A stretch of DNA of 22,811 nucleotides from a virus, in the IMG/VR virus record IMGVR_UViG_3300042445_001671, positions 1 through 22,811 of that record. One strand, given 5' to 3'. A program made the position numbers and the translations under genes. Below, one piece after another: positions 7,851 through 15,241 of the stretch (within the stretch, counting starts at the first letter, position 1; every line of letters begins with the position of its first letter). Under the pieces are notes generated by a model. The model searched no databases, was not told the origin of the DNA, and was given only the letters and a program-made list of their open reading frames with translations.

Positions 7851-7866
7851 CAGCAGAATTTGTATA
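7838..7866 (-). promoter_or_regulatory. Possible queD promoter (extended -10)
   Basis: TAAAAT at 7838-7843 is preceded by TGC, giving an extended -10, and TATACA at 7861-7866 stands at a 17-base spacing as a weak -35 (4 of 6). A separate CATAAATA at 7899-7906, at the end of the HIT gene, matches the T4 late promoter consensus TATAAATA in 7 of 8 positions. Either could drive queD. The gap before queD is the largest in the window (83 bases). Confidence 0.4.
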
Positions 7867-7901
7867 GCGGGGTGATGCTCAAAGACCGCTTAAAGAAATA
7901 T

Positions 7902-8306
7902 TTATGTTGGCTGTTGGTAGCCGCTGGCTTTGTAGTTGGCCTGACCAAATATGACTCCACGCACACCACCAACAGGATCAGCACAGTCGCCATGCCGACG
8001 AGGAATCAAATGCACATGTGGGTACATCACCGTTTGCCCAGCAGCAGCACCCATGTTTATGCCCACATTGAATGCATCGCACTCACCATCCGCAACCATT
8101 CTACGACCTTCACGCATGGCAGTTTCAAAGCAGTCATAGATCACTGCATCTGTGTTGTATTGTGGCACAAACAACAAGTGTCCACAAGTTACAGGGAATC
8201 GATCTCGAAACACTGCCACATGAAAATCTGATAATCTTTCAACTTCCAAGTCCCAAGGTGCTACACCTGCGGCCTGCGCTTGATCCAATGTTTCGTACTT
8301 GATCAT
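7902..8306 (-). CDS. HIT family nucleotide hydrolase/transferase
   Basis: A 134-residue histidine-triad protein. The HIT core is plain: FPVTCGHLLFVPQ (residues 37-49) and the active site YPHVHLIPRRHGD (95-107), with the nucleophilic His at 97 and a following His99. The first His of the usual HxHxH triad is Tyr95. The segment after it (DPVGGVRGVI) is typical of bacterial Ap4A hydrolase-like HIT proteins. Family members cleave phosphoanhydride or phosphoramide links in dinucleoside polyphosphates and nucleoside phosphoramidates. In a phage it may tune stress nucleotides or process intermediates of nucleotide-sugar metabolism; the substrate is not known. The start overlaps the upstream acidic gene by 4 bases. 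Confidence 0.85.
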   Translation of the reverse strand: MIKYETLDQAQAAGVAPWDLEVERLSDFHVAVFRDRFPVTCGHLLFVPQYNTDAVIYDCFETAMREGRRMVADGECDAFNVGINMGAAAGQTVMYPHVHLIPRRHGDCADPVGGVRGVIFGQANYKASGYQQPT

Positions 8307-8950
8307 TTGCTGGGATCCTCAGCAAGGCCGCGCCACTGTGCAATGCTGTCTTCACTCCACTTTTGTCCGTCCCAGGTTGCATAGACAGGGAATGGCCAGT
8401 GTGGGATTTTGTCGTCGGTAATTTGATAACGCCCTTCGTGTACAGGATTAACATCTGATGGAAACCATTCAGTCAGTGGAGGTTCAAGTTTGTCAAGTTC
8501 TGCTGCAGGATCCCACGCTGGTCCGGGGATGATGTTGAAATTTTCATCCAACACCGAAAACTCTTCCCCGGTGTCCCGATTCACCAACTTCAATGGACCT
8601 TGAAAGTGATACTCGGTATCATCGTTGGTCCAGCCCAGTGCTTCCATGCCTTCGTACCAGTTTTCGTCCCAGGCTGCTTCGATTTGCTCACGTTCTTCTG
8701 CTGTGACGGAATCAGGGTATTGCCATTCACTCCAGCAACCATCATCCAGGCTGTCTAGTTCCCAGTCATAGTCGGCTAGTTCATAGCCATCAGGGTTGCG
8801 TAAGTCAATGTCGGGCCGCTCGTCGCTTTCGCAATAGAAAGTGCCCCAGCGGTAGCCTTCGATCTTTTTGATAGTGACACCATCTTTGTACCACAATTGT
8901 ACTTCAACAGCGTTCTTTTTGTGTTCGGTTGACAGTTCCCATGTGGCCAT
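8303..8950 (-). CDS. Acidic, Trp-rich hypothetical protein
   Basis: A 215-residue protein with a strong ribosome binding site (AAAGGAATAATC before ATG). It is very rich in Asp, Glu and Trp. The N-terminal two thirds contain repeated acidic clusters (DWELDSLDDGCWSEW). The C-terminal 45 residues carry a compact module, EGRYQITD...FPVYATWDGQKWS...QWRGLAEDP, which resembles a small domain recurring in phage hypothetical proteins. No catalytic motif, signal peptide or membrane segment is seen. An acidic DNA-mimic-like or protein-binding role is conceivable from composition alone but nothing proves it. It lies between the BI-1 membrane protein and the HIT gene. Confidence 0.75.
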   Translation of the reverse strand: MATWELSTEHKKNAVEVQLWYKDGVTIKKIEGYRWGTFYCESDERPDIDLRNPDGYELADYDWELDSLDDGCWSEWQYPDSVTAEEREQIEAAWDENWYEGMEALGWTNDDTEYHFQGPLKLVNRDTGEEFSVLDENFNIIPGPAWDPAAELDKLEPPLTEWFPSDVNPVHEGRYQITDDKIPHWPFPVYATWDGQKWSEDSIAQWRGLAEDPSK

Positions 8951-8952
8951 GA

Positions 8953-9651
8953 TTATTCCTTTCTACCGCCAAACAACTGCAACAAGTTCAAGAACAAGTT
9001 GATAAAGTCCATGTACAATGTTAGCGCACCACGCACTTCTGCACTGTCACTGGTCTCCACACTGAGTTCTTCGCGAATCTTTTGCGTGTCGTAGGCAGTG
9101 AGCCCTAGAAAGATTATGATGGCCAATGCTGAAATCACCATCTGCATCACAGTTGATCCAATGAAGATATTAACAATGCTGGCGATAATAATAGCAATCA
9201 ATCCCACAAACATAAACCGGCCCACACTGTCAAGACTGCGTTTGGTAAAGTAGCCATAGCCACTCATTACCGCAAACAAGATGGCCGCACCCATGAACGC
9301 ACTAACAATTGAGCCCATGGTAAACACAGCAAAGATCATGCTAAAGCTCAAGCCCATCAAGGCCGCAAACCCATGCAAGCACAACTGTGCTGTGGATTTT
9401 GTGGGGTTATTGGCCAACACATAACTCACACCAAATATGGCTGCCAAGGGTGCAAAAATCACAATCCATTTCAACACGCCGGTAAAAAAGAATTGCAACA
9501 GTTCTGGTGTGGTGCCAATCCAGTAGCTGATCAGCATGCTGACCAGCACAGCCAAGCTCATGTGCCCATACACACGACCCATGGCCGAATTAATTTCTTC
9601 TGCTGAACGATAATTTATAACATCGTTGTCATTGTAGTTTGCGCCAAACAT
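8953..9651 (-). CDS. Bax inhibitor-1/YccA family membrane protein
   Basis: A 232-residue polytopic membrane protein of the BI-1/TMBIM family (YccA, YbhL, YetJ). About seven hydrophobic segments can be marked: roughly 30-46, 57-80, 87-103, 107-128, 143-163, 167-186 and 208-226. The family signature GLTAYDTQKI lies at 183-192. Asp188 and Asp215 (YMDFINLF) are positioned like the di-aspartyl pair that senses pH in the calcium-leak channel BsYetJ. YccA-type relatives also bind the FtsH protease. The phage copy could alter host membrane ion leak or protect a membrane protein from FtsH. The start follows a consensus ribosome binding site (TAAGGAG) placed directly after the previous stop. Confidence 0.9.
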   Translation of the reverse strand: MFGANYNDNDVINYRSAEEINSAMGRVYGHMSLAVLVSMLISYWIGTTPELLQFFFTGVLKWIVIFAPLAAIFGVSYVLANNPTKSTAQLCLHGFAALMGLSFSMIFAVFTMGSIVSAFMGAAILFAVMSGYGYFTKRSLDSVGRFMFVGLIAIIIASIVNIFIGSTVMQMVISALAIIIFLGLTAYDTQKIREELSVETSDSAEVRGALTLYMDFINLFLNLLQLFGGRKE

Positions 9652-9660
9652 AACGTCTCC

Positions 9661-9852
9661 TTAGGTATCAATTTCCATTGTGTTCCACTCTTTGACCACA
9701 TCCAGCATTTCTGCTTCTGTGTTGCAAAGAACCTTGGCAGTCTTCCAATCGTTTTCATCGTCACGTCCGCCCACTTCAACCATGAAACCGTTGTCGTAAC
9801 GGTTGATGGTGATTGATTCGTTTACCTTGCTGAGTTTGTTTAATTTTGCCAT
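9661..9852 (-). CDS. Small conserved-type hypothetical protein (63 aa)
   Basis: A 63-residue soluble protein, basic at the N-terminus (MAKLNKLSKVNES) and acidic after residue 30. It has an alternating beta-like pattern (SITINRYDNGFMVEVGGRD) and a C-terminal helix (EAEMLDVVKEWN). A clear ribosome binding site (AAAGGAAACAAA before ATG) overlaps the stop of the 37-residue gene. I cannot assign a function. Its composition and length are typical of phage accessory proteins that bind host proteins. Confidence 0.75.
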   Translation of the reverse strand: MAKLNKLSKVNESITINRYDNGFMVEVGGRDDENDWKTAKVLCNTEAEMLDVVKEWNTMEIDT

Positions 9853-9862
9853 TTTGTTTCCT

Positions 9863-9976
9863 TTAAGTTAATTCTACCACTCTATATTTGGATGCAGGAT
9901 ACTGTTCTTGCAACCACTCTAATAACCCAGGTTCCCAGGGCAATTGAATTTCTCCTGTGCAGTTTGTGATGATCAT
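9863..9976 (-). CDS. Very small gene downstream of folE (37 aa)
   Basis: The ATG at 9976 overlaps the folE stop as ATGA, and the frame runs for 37 residues to a TAA at 9863-9865, just inside the next gene's ribosome binding site. It thus fills exactly the space between folE and the 63-residue gene. The product starts MIITNCTGEIQLPWEPGLLE and is acidic and amphipathic with Trp and Tyr residues. It has no recognisable domain. The tight 4-base coupling and lack of leftover space are the main support; expression is not shown. Confidence 0.6.
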   Translation of the reverse strand: MIITNCTGEIQLPWEPGLLEWLQEQYPASKYRVVELT

Positions 9977-10668
9977 CTTGGTGCAAACTCCTGTTGTAAT
10001 TTGATATTGTCCATGAACTCTTTTTTGACGCTGTCGTGATCTTTGAACGCACCACGCAACACAGTGGTCTGTGTGAGACTGCTATGGGCCATGATGCCCC
10101 TATTAGTACAACACCCGTGTTCCGCCTGTATGTAAACACCAATATCCTTTGATGCTGTTGCTGCCATGATCTCATTGGCAATGTCTATACACAGTTCTTC
10201 CTGTAGCGTACCGCGACGGGCACACCACTGAGCAATTCGAGTATACTTACTCAGACCAATCAGTTTCTCTGCCGCAATAATGCCAATATAAGCAACCCCA
10301 GCAACGGGTTGGTGATGATGACTACACATACTACGAAGTTCACTGCGAACCACGAGCATGCCTTCGTAACGGTCTGCTGAATCATTTGGAAACGCTGTTG
10401 CGTCTGGTGGGGGTTCATATCTACCTGCCATTATTTCGTTGTAGTACATCTTGGCCAAGCGGCGTGCTGTGCCCTTGCTATTGGGATCTGTTTCGCGATC
10501 AATCAGCAATGCATCTAACACACCTTCGAATGCCACTGTGGCTTCGTCGATGAGTTTTTCTTTGATGGCTTCGCTCATGTAATCGCTGATATTGTCTCCG
10601 GCCCAGAAGCGCTGACCTCGAGCCTTCATTTGTTCTCTAAGTACCTGTGATAAATTCTTTTCTTGCAT
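9973..10668 (-). CDS. folE: GTP cyclohydrolase I (FolE)
   Basis: FolE opens the guanine ring of GTP to give dihydroneopterin triphosphate, the first step of both folate and 7-deazaguanine synthesis. The 231-residue protein has the full family pattern. Zinc ligands are Cys115 and His118 (MCSHHHQPV) and Cys186 (AEHGCCTNRG). IGLSKYTRIAQWCARR (137-152) contains the substrate-binding motif, and the C-terminal TTVLRGAFKD is conserved. The N-terminal 40 residues are an extension relative to the core. The gene has its own near-consensus sigma70 promoter and a ribosome binding site (TGGAG), unlike most genes here, so the pathway may be switched on at its entry step. Since queD and queE follow downstream, the likely role is base modification rather than folate supply. 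Confidence 0.93.
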   Translation of the reverse strand: MQEKNLSQVLREQMKARGQRFWAGDNISDYMSEAIKEKLIDEATVAFEGVLDALLIDRETDPNSKGTARRLAKMYYNEIMAGRYEPPPDATAFPNDSADRYEGMLVVRSELRSMCSHHHQPVAGVAYIGIIAAEKLIGLSKYTRIAQWCARRGTLQEELCIDIANEIMAATASKDIGVYIQAEHGCCTNRGIMAHSSLTQTTVLRGAFKDHDSVKKEFMDNIKLQQEFAPR

Positions 10669-10685
10669 TGTTACTCCAGTGTGTG

Positions 10686-10714
10686 ATTGTACACTATTTA
10701 GATTTTGTTGTCAA
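10686..10714 (-). promoter_or_regulatory. Sigma70-type promoter of folE
   Basis: TTGACA (10709-10714) and TACAAT (10686-10691) are separated by exactly 17 bases. The -35 is a full match and the -10 matches 5 of 6, so this is an early-type host RNA polymerase promoter. The -35 lies in the last codons of the epimerase gene and the -10 in the 29-base gap before folE. The leader would be very short, about 10-12 bases, and includes the TGGAG ribosome binding site. Confidence 0.8.
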
Positions 10715-11618
10715 TTATGTTTTGCCAAATCTCAATAGTTCGGTCCAAGCCGTCACTGAGTGTTATCTGTGGTCGCCAGCCCAGTGTGTTAGTAATTAGG
10801 TTGTGGTTGCTGTTGAGCCAATATATTTCACCATGTCGCATGGGTTTGGTATTCCAATTAATGGTACCCGACCAGTTCAATTTGCCTGCAATTTGGTCAG
10901 CGTAGTCCTGAATCTTAACAGGAGCATCTGGCCCTAGTGTGAAGATCTTGCCCTGACATCGATCAGGATTGTCAATCACTGCACACCATGCTGCCAGCAG
11001 GTCATCAATGAACAAAAAGTTACGATAAGGTTCGGCATAGCCAAGATTCACAACATCGCCACGTAGCATTTGGCTAATGATTTGTTCTGTCACAAAGAAG
11101 TCATTGTCCTTGCGGCCATAACTGTTGGTTTGCCTAACAGCAGTGAAAGGAAAGCCCTGACTGCGGTGCATGTACTCCAGGTACTTCTCCACAGCATACT
11201 TGGCCACAGCATATGGTGCATTGGGATTGGGTTGGGTGCGTTCATCAAATGCCACTGACTGCTTGGGCGAGCCATGATCTACTACTTCGTCACTAATAGG
11301 TTGCCAACCATACACTTCCATGGTGCTGGCAAACACAAAGTTTTTGAGCTTGTTACAGTTTTTAGCAGCCTCAATCAAGTTTACACTGCCAATATAGTTG
11401 ACTTGACTGAAACTGATCTGTTCGTAAAAACTTTTTTCAACCTCAGTTCTAGCTGCCAAATGTACTATGACATCTGGATTGGCCTGCTGTACTTCTTGTT
11501 TGACAGCATCAAAGTCCAGCAAGTCTGAAGTCATTGGATGCACTGTGTGTGATTGTTCTAGTATGGGCACTAGGTGTGAGCCAATAAAACCACTGGCTCC
11601 GGTGACAAAAATTTTCAT
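10698..11618 (-). CDS. SDR-family NAD-dependent epimerase/dehydratase
   Basis: A 306-residue extended short-chain dehydrogenase acting on nucleotide sugars. The Rossmann motif TGASGFIGSH is at residues 6-15. The active site has FASTMEVYG (96-104, Thr in the Ser/Thr position) and Tyr136-xxx-Lys140 (YAVAK). AVRQTNSYG and the later YRNFLFIDD are the substrate-side motifs of the dTDP-glucose dehydratase / GDP-mannose dehydratase / UDP-glucose epimerase group. The exact substrate cannot be chosen by eye. It is the last gene of the sugar block, joined to the preceding gene by a 4-base ATGA overlap, and the folE -35 lies in its 3' end. Confidence 0.88.
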   Translation of the reverse strand: MKIFVTGASGFIGSHLVPILEQSHTVHPMTSDLLDFDAVKQEVQQANPDVIVHLAARTEVEKSFYEQISFSQVNYIGSVNLIEAAKNCNKLKNFVFASTMEVYGWQPISDEVVDHGSPKQSVAFDERTQPNPNAPYAVAKYAVEKYLEYMHRSQGFPFTAVRQTNSYGRKDNDFFVTEQIISQMLRGDVVNLGYAEPYRNFLFIDDLLAAWCAVIDNPDRCQGKIFTLGPDAPVKIQDYADQIAGKLNWSGTINWNTKPMRHGEIYWLNSNHNLITNTLGWRPQITLSDGLDRTIEIWQNIIDNKI

Positions 11619-12667
11619 GAAGTTCCCTTGTTATCAACGAATTCTCTTATGTATTCAGCCATTCGTGGTCGAATACTTTTTGATAGTTCTACCAATCGTT
11701 CGTAGTTGGCTATTAATCGTGGTCTGAGTTGAGTTCGTAAACGTTGGCAGTCCTCTAACGAATACTGTTTATTAATATTGACTATTAATTCAAATACCTG
11801 TTGGTACCTCTCTGACTCATTTTTTATACCATCATATCGGTGGTTGTCTAGTATGTCATCGAATGTGTCAAATCCCAGTTGTCTAACTTGATCTACAGTG
11901 CCCTGCACCCCATACCAAATTGGCAGCTGATGTTGCATGATGACTTTCCATGTTTTTTCTGTCAGAAATACATTTTTCCAAATATGTGCATCCATGGTTT
12001 GCCCACTTGATTCTGCCACAATATTAAATGTACACGAATAGAATTTAGGGCAATCTACATCGTAAATTTTTTCATGGGTGGCAATTAACCCATCTACCAA
12101 TATTGGCAAATTGTGATTGGGGAAAAATGATCGGTATTCATTTAACCCCACAGTGGTCATGGATCCAAAACTGATCAACACATTGTCAACACCAACATTG
12201 TTGATCAAGAATTCTCCCAGTTGAGCACGACTCATGCTGGGCCGGCGCATTAGACACAAAAACTTTTTGTCGGGCACAATAGTGTCAAAATCAAAATTGG
12301 TTGGATGCATCCAGTTGTTGTTTCCTACAATTAAAAAATCTGGCACACAACGAGCATGATACGGCAATGTATCTGTATCTACCACAGCATTAAACAGCAC
12401 CATGAATCTACCAGGGTGTGTTTGTTGCATGATATCAGTTAGTGGCTTGAGGTCTTCAACATTGTGTCCTTCGGGTAAAAAACAAAGTACTATTTTATTT
12501 TGTGCAAATTCTTCTGCTGATATATCGCTGTCAACGCAGTCTTGAGCAATGCGTTGTTCGCAATATCCAGGGATGGATATATCATCTTTATTAAAATGGC
12601 AGGACCCATAGAACAAAGTGTTCTCAAGAAAACCATATCTATGGCGATGACGACTGATGCTGTTCAT
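11615..12667 (-). CDS. Phage glycosyltransferase-like protein with EKTWK/DTFDDI C-terminal domain
   Basis: A 350-residue soluble protein. The C-terminal domain contains FLTEKTWKVI (about 235-243), LPIWYGVQGTVDQVRQLG and DTFDDILDN (267-275). The order of an EK-containing motif followed by a small hydrophobic patch and Gly resembles the nucleotide-sugar site of GT10/fucosyltransferase-like GT-B enzymes. KKFLCLMRRPSMSRAQL at 134-150 is a second basic motif. It is clearly related to the 345-residue protein encoded at 13254-14291, which shares EKTWK and GxDTFDDIxD. Lying between an aminotransferase and an epimerase, it probably transfers a sugar made by the block. Assignment as a glycosyltransferase is inference. 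Confidence 0.6.
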   Translation of the reverse strand: MNSISRHRHRYGFLENTLFYGSCHFNKDDISIPGYCEQRIAQDCVDSDISAEEFAQNKIVLCFLPEGHNVEDLKPLTDIMQQTHPGRFMVLFNAVVDTDTLPYHARCVPDFLIVGNNNWMHPTNFDFDTIVPDKKFLCLMRRPSMSRAQLGEFLINNVGVDNVLISFGSMTTVGLNEYRSFFPNHNLPILVDGLIATHEKIYDVDCPKFYSCTFNIVAESSGQTMDAHIWKNVFLTEKTWKVIMQHQLPIWYGVQGTVDQVRQLGFDTFDDILDNHRYDGIKNESERYQQVFELIVNINKQYSLEDCQRLRTQLRPRLIANYERLVELSKSIRPRMAEYIREFVDNKGTS

Positions 12668-13257
12668 TCAACAATCTGTATTTGTCTGCAATCTGGATAA
12701 ACAACCTCACGTGGTGGTTGACTTTGATATTGACTCAACAGTTCCATGCCACGTTGAGCTTCTTCTATGGTAGGGCGATAATGATAACCTACTCGAAATT
12801 CTTGTTGTTCAACCCATGGACTAATGGTCAAGTCCCGCCCATCATATCGCATGCGCAACAAGGCTTGATATGCTGACTCATCATCCAGCAGTATGGCACC
12901 ACCACGTCCAATTGCCAGGGGTTTGTCATGTCCAAAACTCACGCACTGCATCTGCCCGGCTCGATACATATTGGCTTCTAGACGTCTTGCACTATCCCAA
13001 ATGCGTGTTTCAACAAACGGATACTCTCCCACCCAACGTTGCCATTCATGATCTAAGTATTGATATTTGATGGCCAGCTTGCGCATGGTCATTGGAATGC
13101 TCAAATAGGTAAATGGAGTAAACGTACAGTTTTCTATTTGATCATATCGTAAACACAGTTCAATAGCGTGTGTGCAACAATCAGTCATGATCACATGTGG
13201 TGCACCTGTGAACTTGGCCAGTGCAGTTTCAAATTTTAGTATAGCGTCAAAACTCAT
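12664..13257 (-). CDS. Short DegT/DnrJ/EryC1-type PLP aminotransferase-like protein
   Basis: This 197-residue protein matches sugar aminotransferases of the DegT/DnrJ/EryC1/StrS group (usually 350-400 residues) over compressed segments. These are KFETALAKFTGAPHVIMTD (residues 8-26), FTPFTYLSIP (46-55), WDSARRLEA (87-95, Asp88), the PLP site SFGHDKPLAIGRGGAILLDD (107-126, Lys112), and GYHYRPTIEEAQRGM near 157-171. The catalytic lysine and cofactor Asp are kept, but most of the small C-terminal domain is missing. The frame is intact and both ends overlap neighbours by 4 bases, so it is not obviously decaying. It may act as an aminotransferase with minimal size, or have become a binding or regulatory protein. 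Confidence 0.75.
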   Translation of the reverse strand: MSFDAILKFETALAKFTGAPHVIMTDCCTHAIELCLRYDQIENCTFTPFTYLSIPMTMRKLAIKYQYLDHEWQRWVGEYPFVETRIWDSARRLEANMYRAGQMQCVSFGHDKPLAIGRGGAILLDDESAYQALLRMRYDGRDLTISPWVEQQEFRVGYHYRPTIEEAQRGMELLSQYQSQPPREVVYPDCRQIQIVE

Positions 13258-14291
13258 TGGGTTAATATTTTTTTAATTAAATCTTGTTGGTAGTTTATAC
13301 CAAATTCACCATTGAAAAATTTTTCAGCATTGGCAATTCTACGTGGTTCAGTATCTTTATATATGGATTCAAGATCTTGTGATAATAGATTGTTGATTAC
13401 TTGGTGAATTTTTTGTATCCGCAATTGCCAATCAGGTTCGTTGTCGTAGTAATTGTGATCAACAATGTCGTCAAACGTATCAACACCGTACTCTTTGAGA
13501 TGAGCCATTACATTTTTGTAACCCATGATCAAAAACAATTGTGCGCTGGCTATGGGCTTCCAGGTTTTTTCTGAAATTATCATTGATTCAGACATGTCAG
13601 TCTCAGTTATAAGATTGATATAACTGTCTGTATATGCAGGATCTCTAATATCAAAATTGATGTTTATTTTTAAGTTGCCAGTTTTTGGCAATTGATGTTT
13701 TATTGCATTCCATCGCTGTATTAATTCTACAGGCATGCTGTCTTTTGCAAGTTTTTCTTGGTGGTCTGCCATCTCAATATCTTGACTGTGCATACTAATC
13801 CTAAAGTTTTGTACTTCAGAATGCGATTGCAGTAACAAATAATTGTACACACGATGCCATCTTGGTACAGAATTTAGACAAGATAATTTATATTTTTTAA
13901 TAATTGGTGCATATATTTTTTTTGAAACATTTACTCTAAGACGATGGTAGTGGTGCGGATAATGCAATATATTAGGACGTATCTGATGGTTAAGTATATT
14001 ACAATGTAGTATAACAAAATTTATACCAATCTGTTCAAGCACATCATACAAGGGAAAATGAGTTAGTCTTTCATAACTGAAATCCGCAATTACCAATGAA
14101 TATTTTTTCAACTCTGATAGTTGTTTTAAAATTCCCTCAGATGAATACCCTGCATCATCGGAAGGATATGGAAAAAAACTAAAATAAAAAATTGTTTTAT
14201 CACCAATATTATAAACTCGACCTTGATCAATGCTGATGTCTGAATCAGCTAATTTGGCCATGTCATACAATAATCGATCAAGTTCGGTCAT
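13254..14291 (-). CDS. A/T-rich glycosyltransferase-like protein, paralogue of the 350-aa protein
   Basis: A 345-residue soluble protein with long A/T runs in the gene and many Ile, Lys, Asn and Tyr codons, visibly richer in A/T than its neighbours. The C-terminal half carries MIISEKTWKPIASAQLFLIM (237-256) and YGVDTFDDIVDHNYYD (268-283), shared with the protein at 11615-12667, so the two are paralogous in this domain. The N-terminal halves do not resemble each other. No classical GT2 or GT4 motif is seen; the GT10-like EK motif suggests sugar transfer, which is an inference. It has 4-base overlaps with GalE upstream and the aminotransferase downstream. Confidence 0.6.
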   Translation of the reverse strand: MTELDRLLYDMAKLADSDISIDQGRVYNIGDKTIFYFSFFPYPSDDAGYSSEGILKQLSELKKYSLVIADFSYERLTHFPLYDVLEQIGINFVILHCNILNHQIRPNILHYPHHYHRLRVNVSKKIYAPIIKKYKLSCLNSVPRWHRVYNYLLLQSHSEVQNFRISMHSQDIEMADHQEKLAKDSMPVELIQRWNAIKHQLPKTGNLKININFDIRDPAYTDSYINLITETDMSESMIISEKTWKPIASAQLFLIMGYKNVMAHLKEYGVDTFDDIVDHNYYDNEPDWQLRIQKIHQVINNLLSQDLESIYKDTEPRRIANAEKFFNGEFGINYQQDLIKKILTQ

Positions 14292-15241
14292 CTAGAATAC
14301 CATGCCCAGGCATGCTGTATCATGTCATCCAAAGTGTAGTGGCGCCACTCTTTGCCAACCATGCCAAATTTGGCAGCACTTGCTGTGAGCACAGCAGGAT
14401 CACCTGGTCTAGCATCACCCAGCACAATTTTTAATTTCTTTCCAGTTACACGTTCGGCTGCGGCAATGATTTCTCTGTTGCTGACGCCTGTGTTATTGCC
14501 TAGATTGTACACGCCAGGGGGAATATCAGCATCCAAGGCCATGACATGTGCTCGAGCAATGTCTTCCACATGCACATAGTCACGCACACATGTGCCATCT
14601 GGTGTGGCAAAGTCCACACCATTCAGCGTAAATTCATTATCATACTTAATGGCTTGTAACACTCTGGCAATGATGTGTGTTGCATCTTCGGGTTGACCGT
14701 GTCTGCCTTGACTGTCAGCACCGCAGGCATTGAAATAACGGAATGCCACATAGTCCAAGTTATAGGCTTTGTGATATGCTGCCATGATCCGTTCTACTAT
14801 GAGCTTGCTGTCACCGTAAGGCGATATGGGCTCGCAAGGATCTACTTCGTGACAAGGAGTCATAATAGGCTCTCCATACACTGCGGCACTGCTACTAAAA
14901 ATAACTCTGGTCTTGGGCATGCTTCTGCGCACTTGATCCAGCAATGTAAGTGTATTCACCACATTGTTTTCAAAATAACGTCCAGGATGTTTGATGCTGG
15001 GCCCAACCAGGCTGTTGGCAGCACAGTGAATAATAGCATCGGGGGCATGTATCAGTATCTTGACCAGGGAATCTTCGTGAGCAAAGTCCTTTTCAATGTA
15101 GTCGTGAAACACTGATTGCAAACGCTTGGGACATTTGGCTTTGTCGATGCCCACTACACGATGTCCAACATCGGCCAACATTAACGCAGTTTGACCGCCA
15201 ATATATCCAGCAGCACCTGTGACTACTACAGTTTTTTTCAT
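14288..15241 (-). CDS. galE: UDP-glucose 4-epimerase (GalE)
   Basis: A 317-residue NAD-dependent epimerase that interconverts UDP-glucose and UDP-galactose (or the N-acetyl forms). The sequence shows VVVTGAAGYIGGQTA at residues 5-19 (NAD site), IFSSSAAVYGEP (114-125, catalytic Ser), Tyr142-xxx-Lys146 (SPYGDSK), FRYFNACGAD and CVRDYVHVEDIA. All are diagnostic of GalE. The length is slightly below bacterial GalE (about 335-340). It overlaps the GT-B gene upstream and the glycosyltransferase-like gene downstream by 4 bases each, so it probably supplies the sugar donor for them. Confidence 0.92.
   Translation of the reverse strand: MKKTVVVTGAAGYIGGQTALMLADVGHRVVGIDKAKCPKRLQSVFHDYIEKDFAHEDSLVKILIHAPDAIIHCAANSLVGPSIKHPGRYFENNVVNTLTLLDQVRRSMPKTRVIFSSSAAVYGEPIMTPCHEVDPCEPISPYGDSKLIVERIMAAYHKAYNLDYVAFRYFNACGADSQGRHGQPEDATHIIARVLQAIKYDNEFTLNGVDFATPDGTCVRDYVHVEDIARAHVMALDADIPPGVYNLGNNTGVSNREIIAAAERVTGKKLKIVLGDARPGDPAVLTASAAKFGMVGKEWRHYTLDDMIQHAWAWYSR

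Noticed and set aside
9882-10181. 99-codon minus-strand frame overlapping the folE 3' end
   Set aside because: It lies mostly inside folE in another frame and has no ribosome binding site; the 37-residue frame from the ATGA overlap explains the space better.
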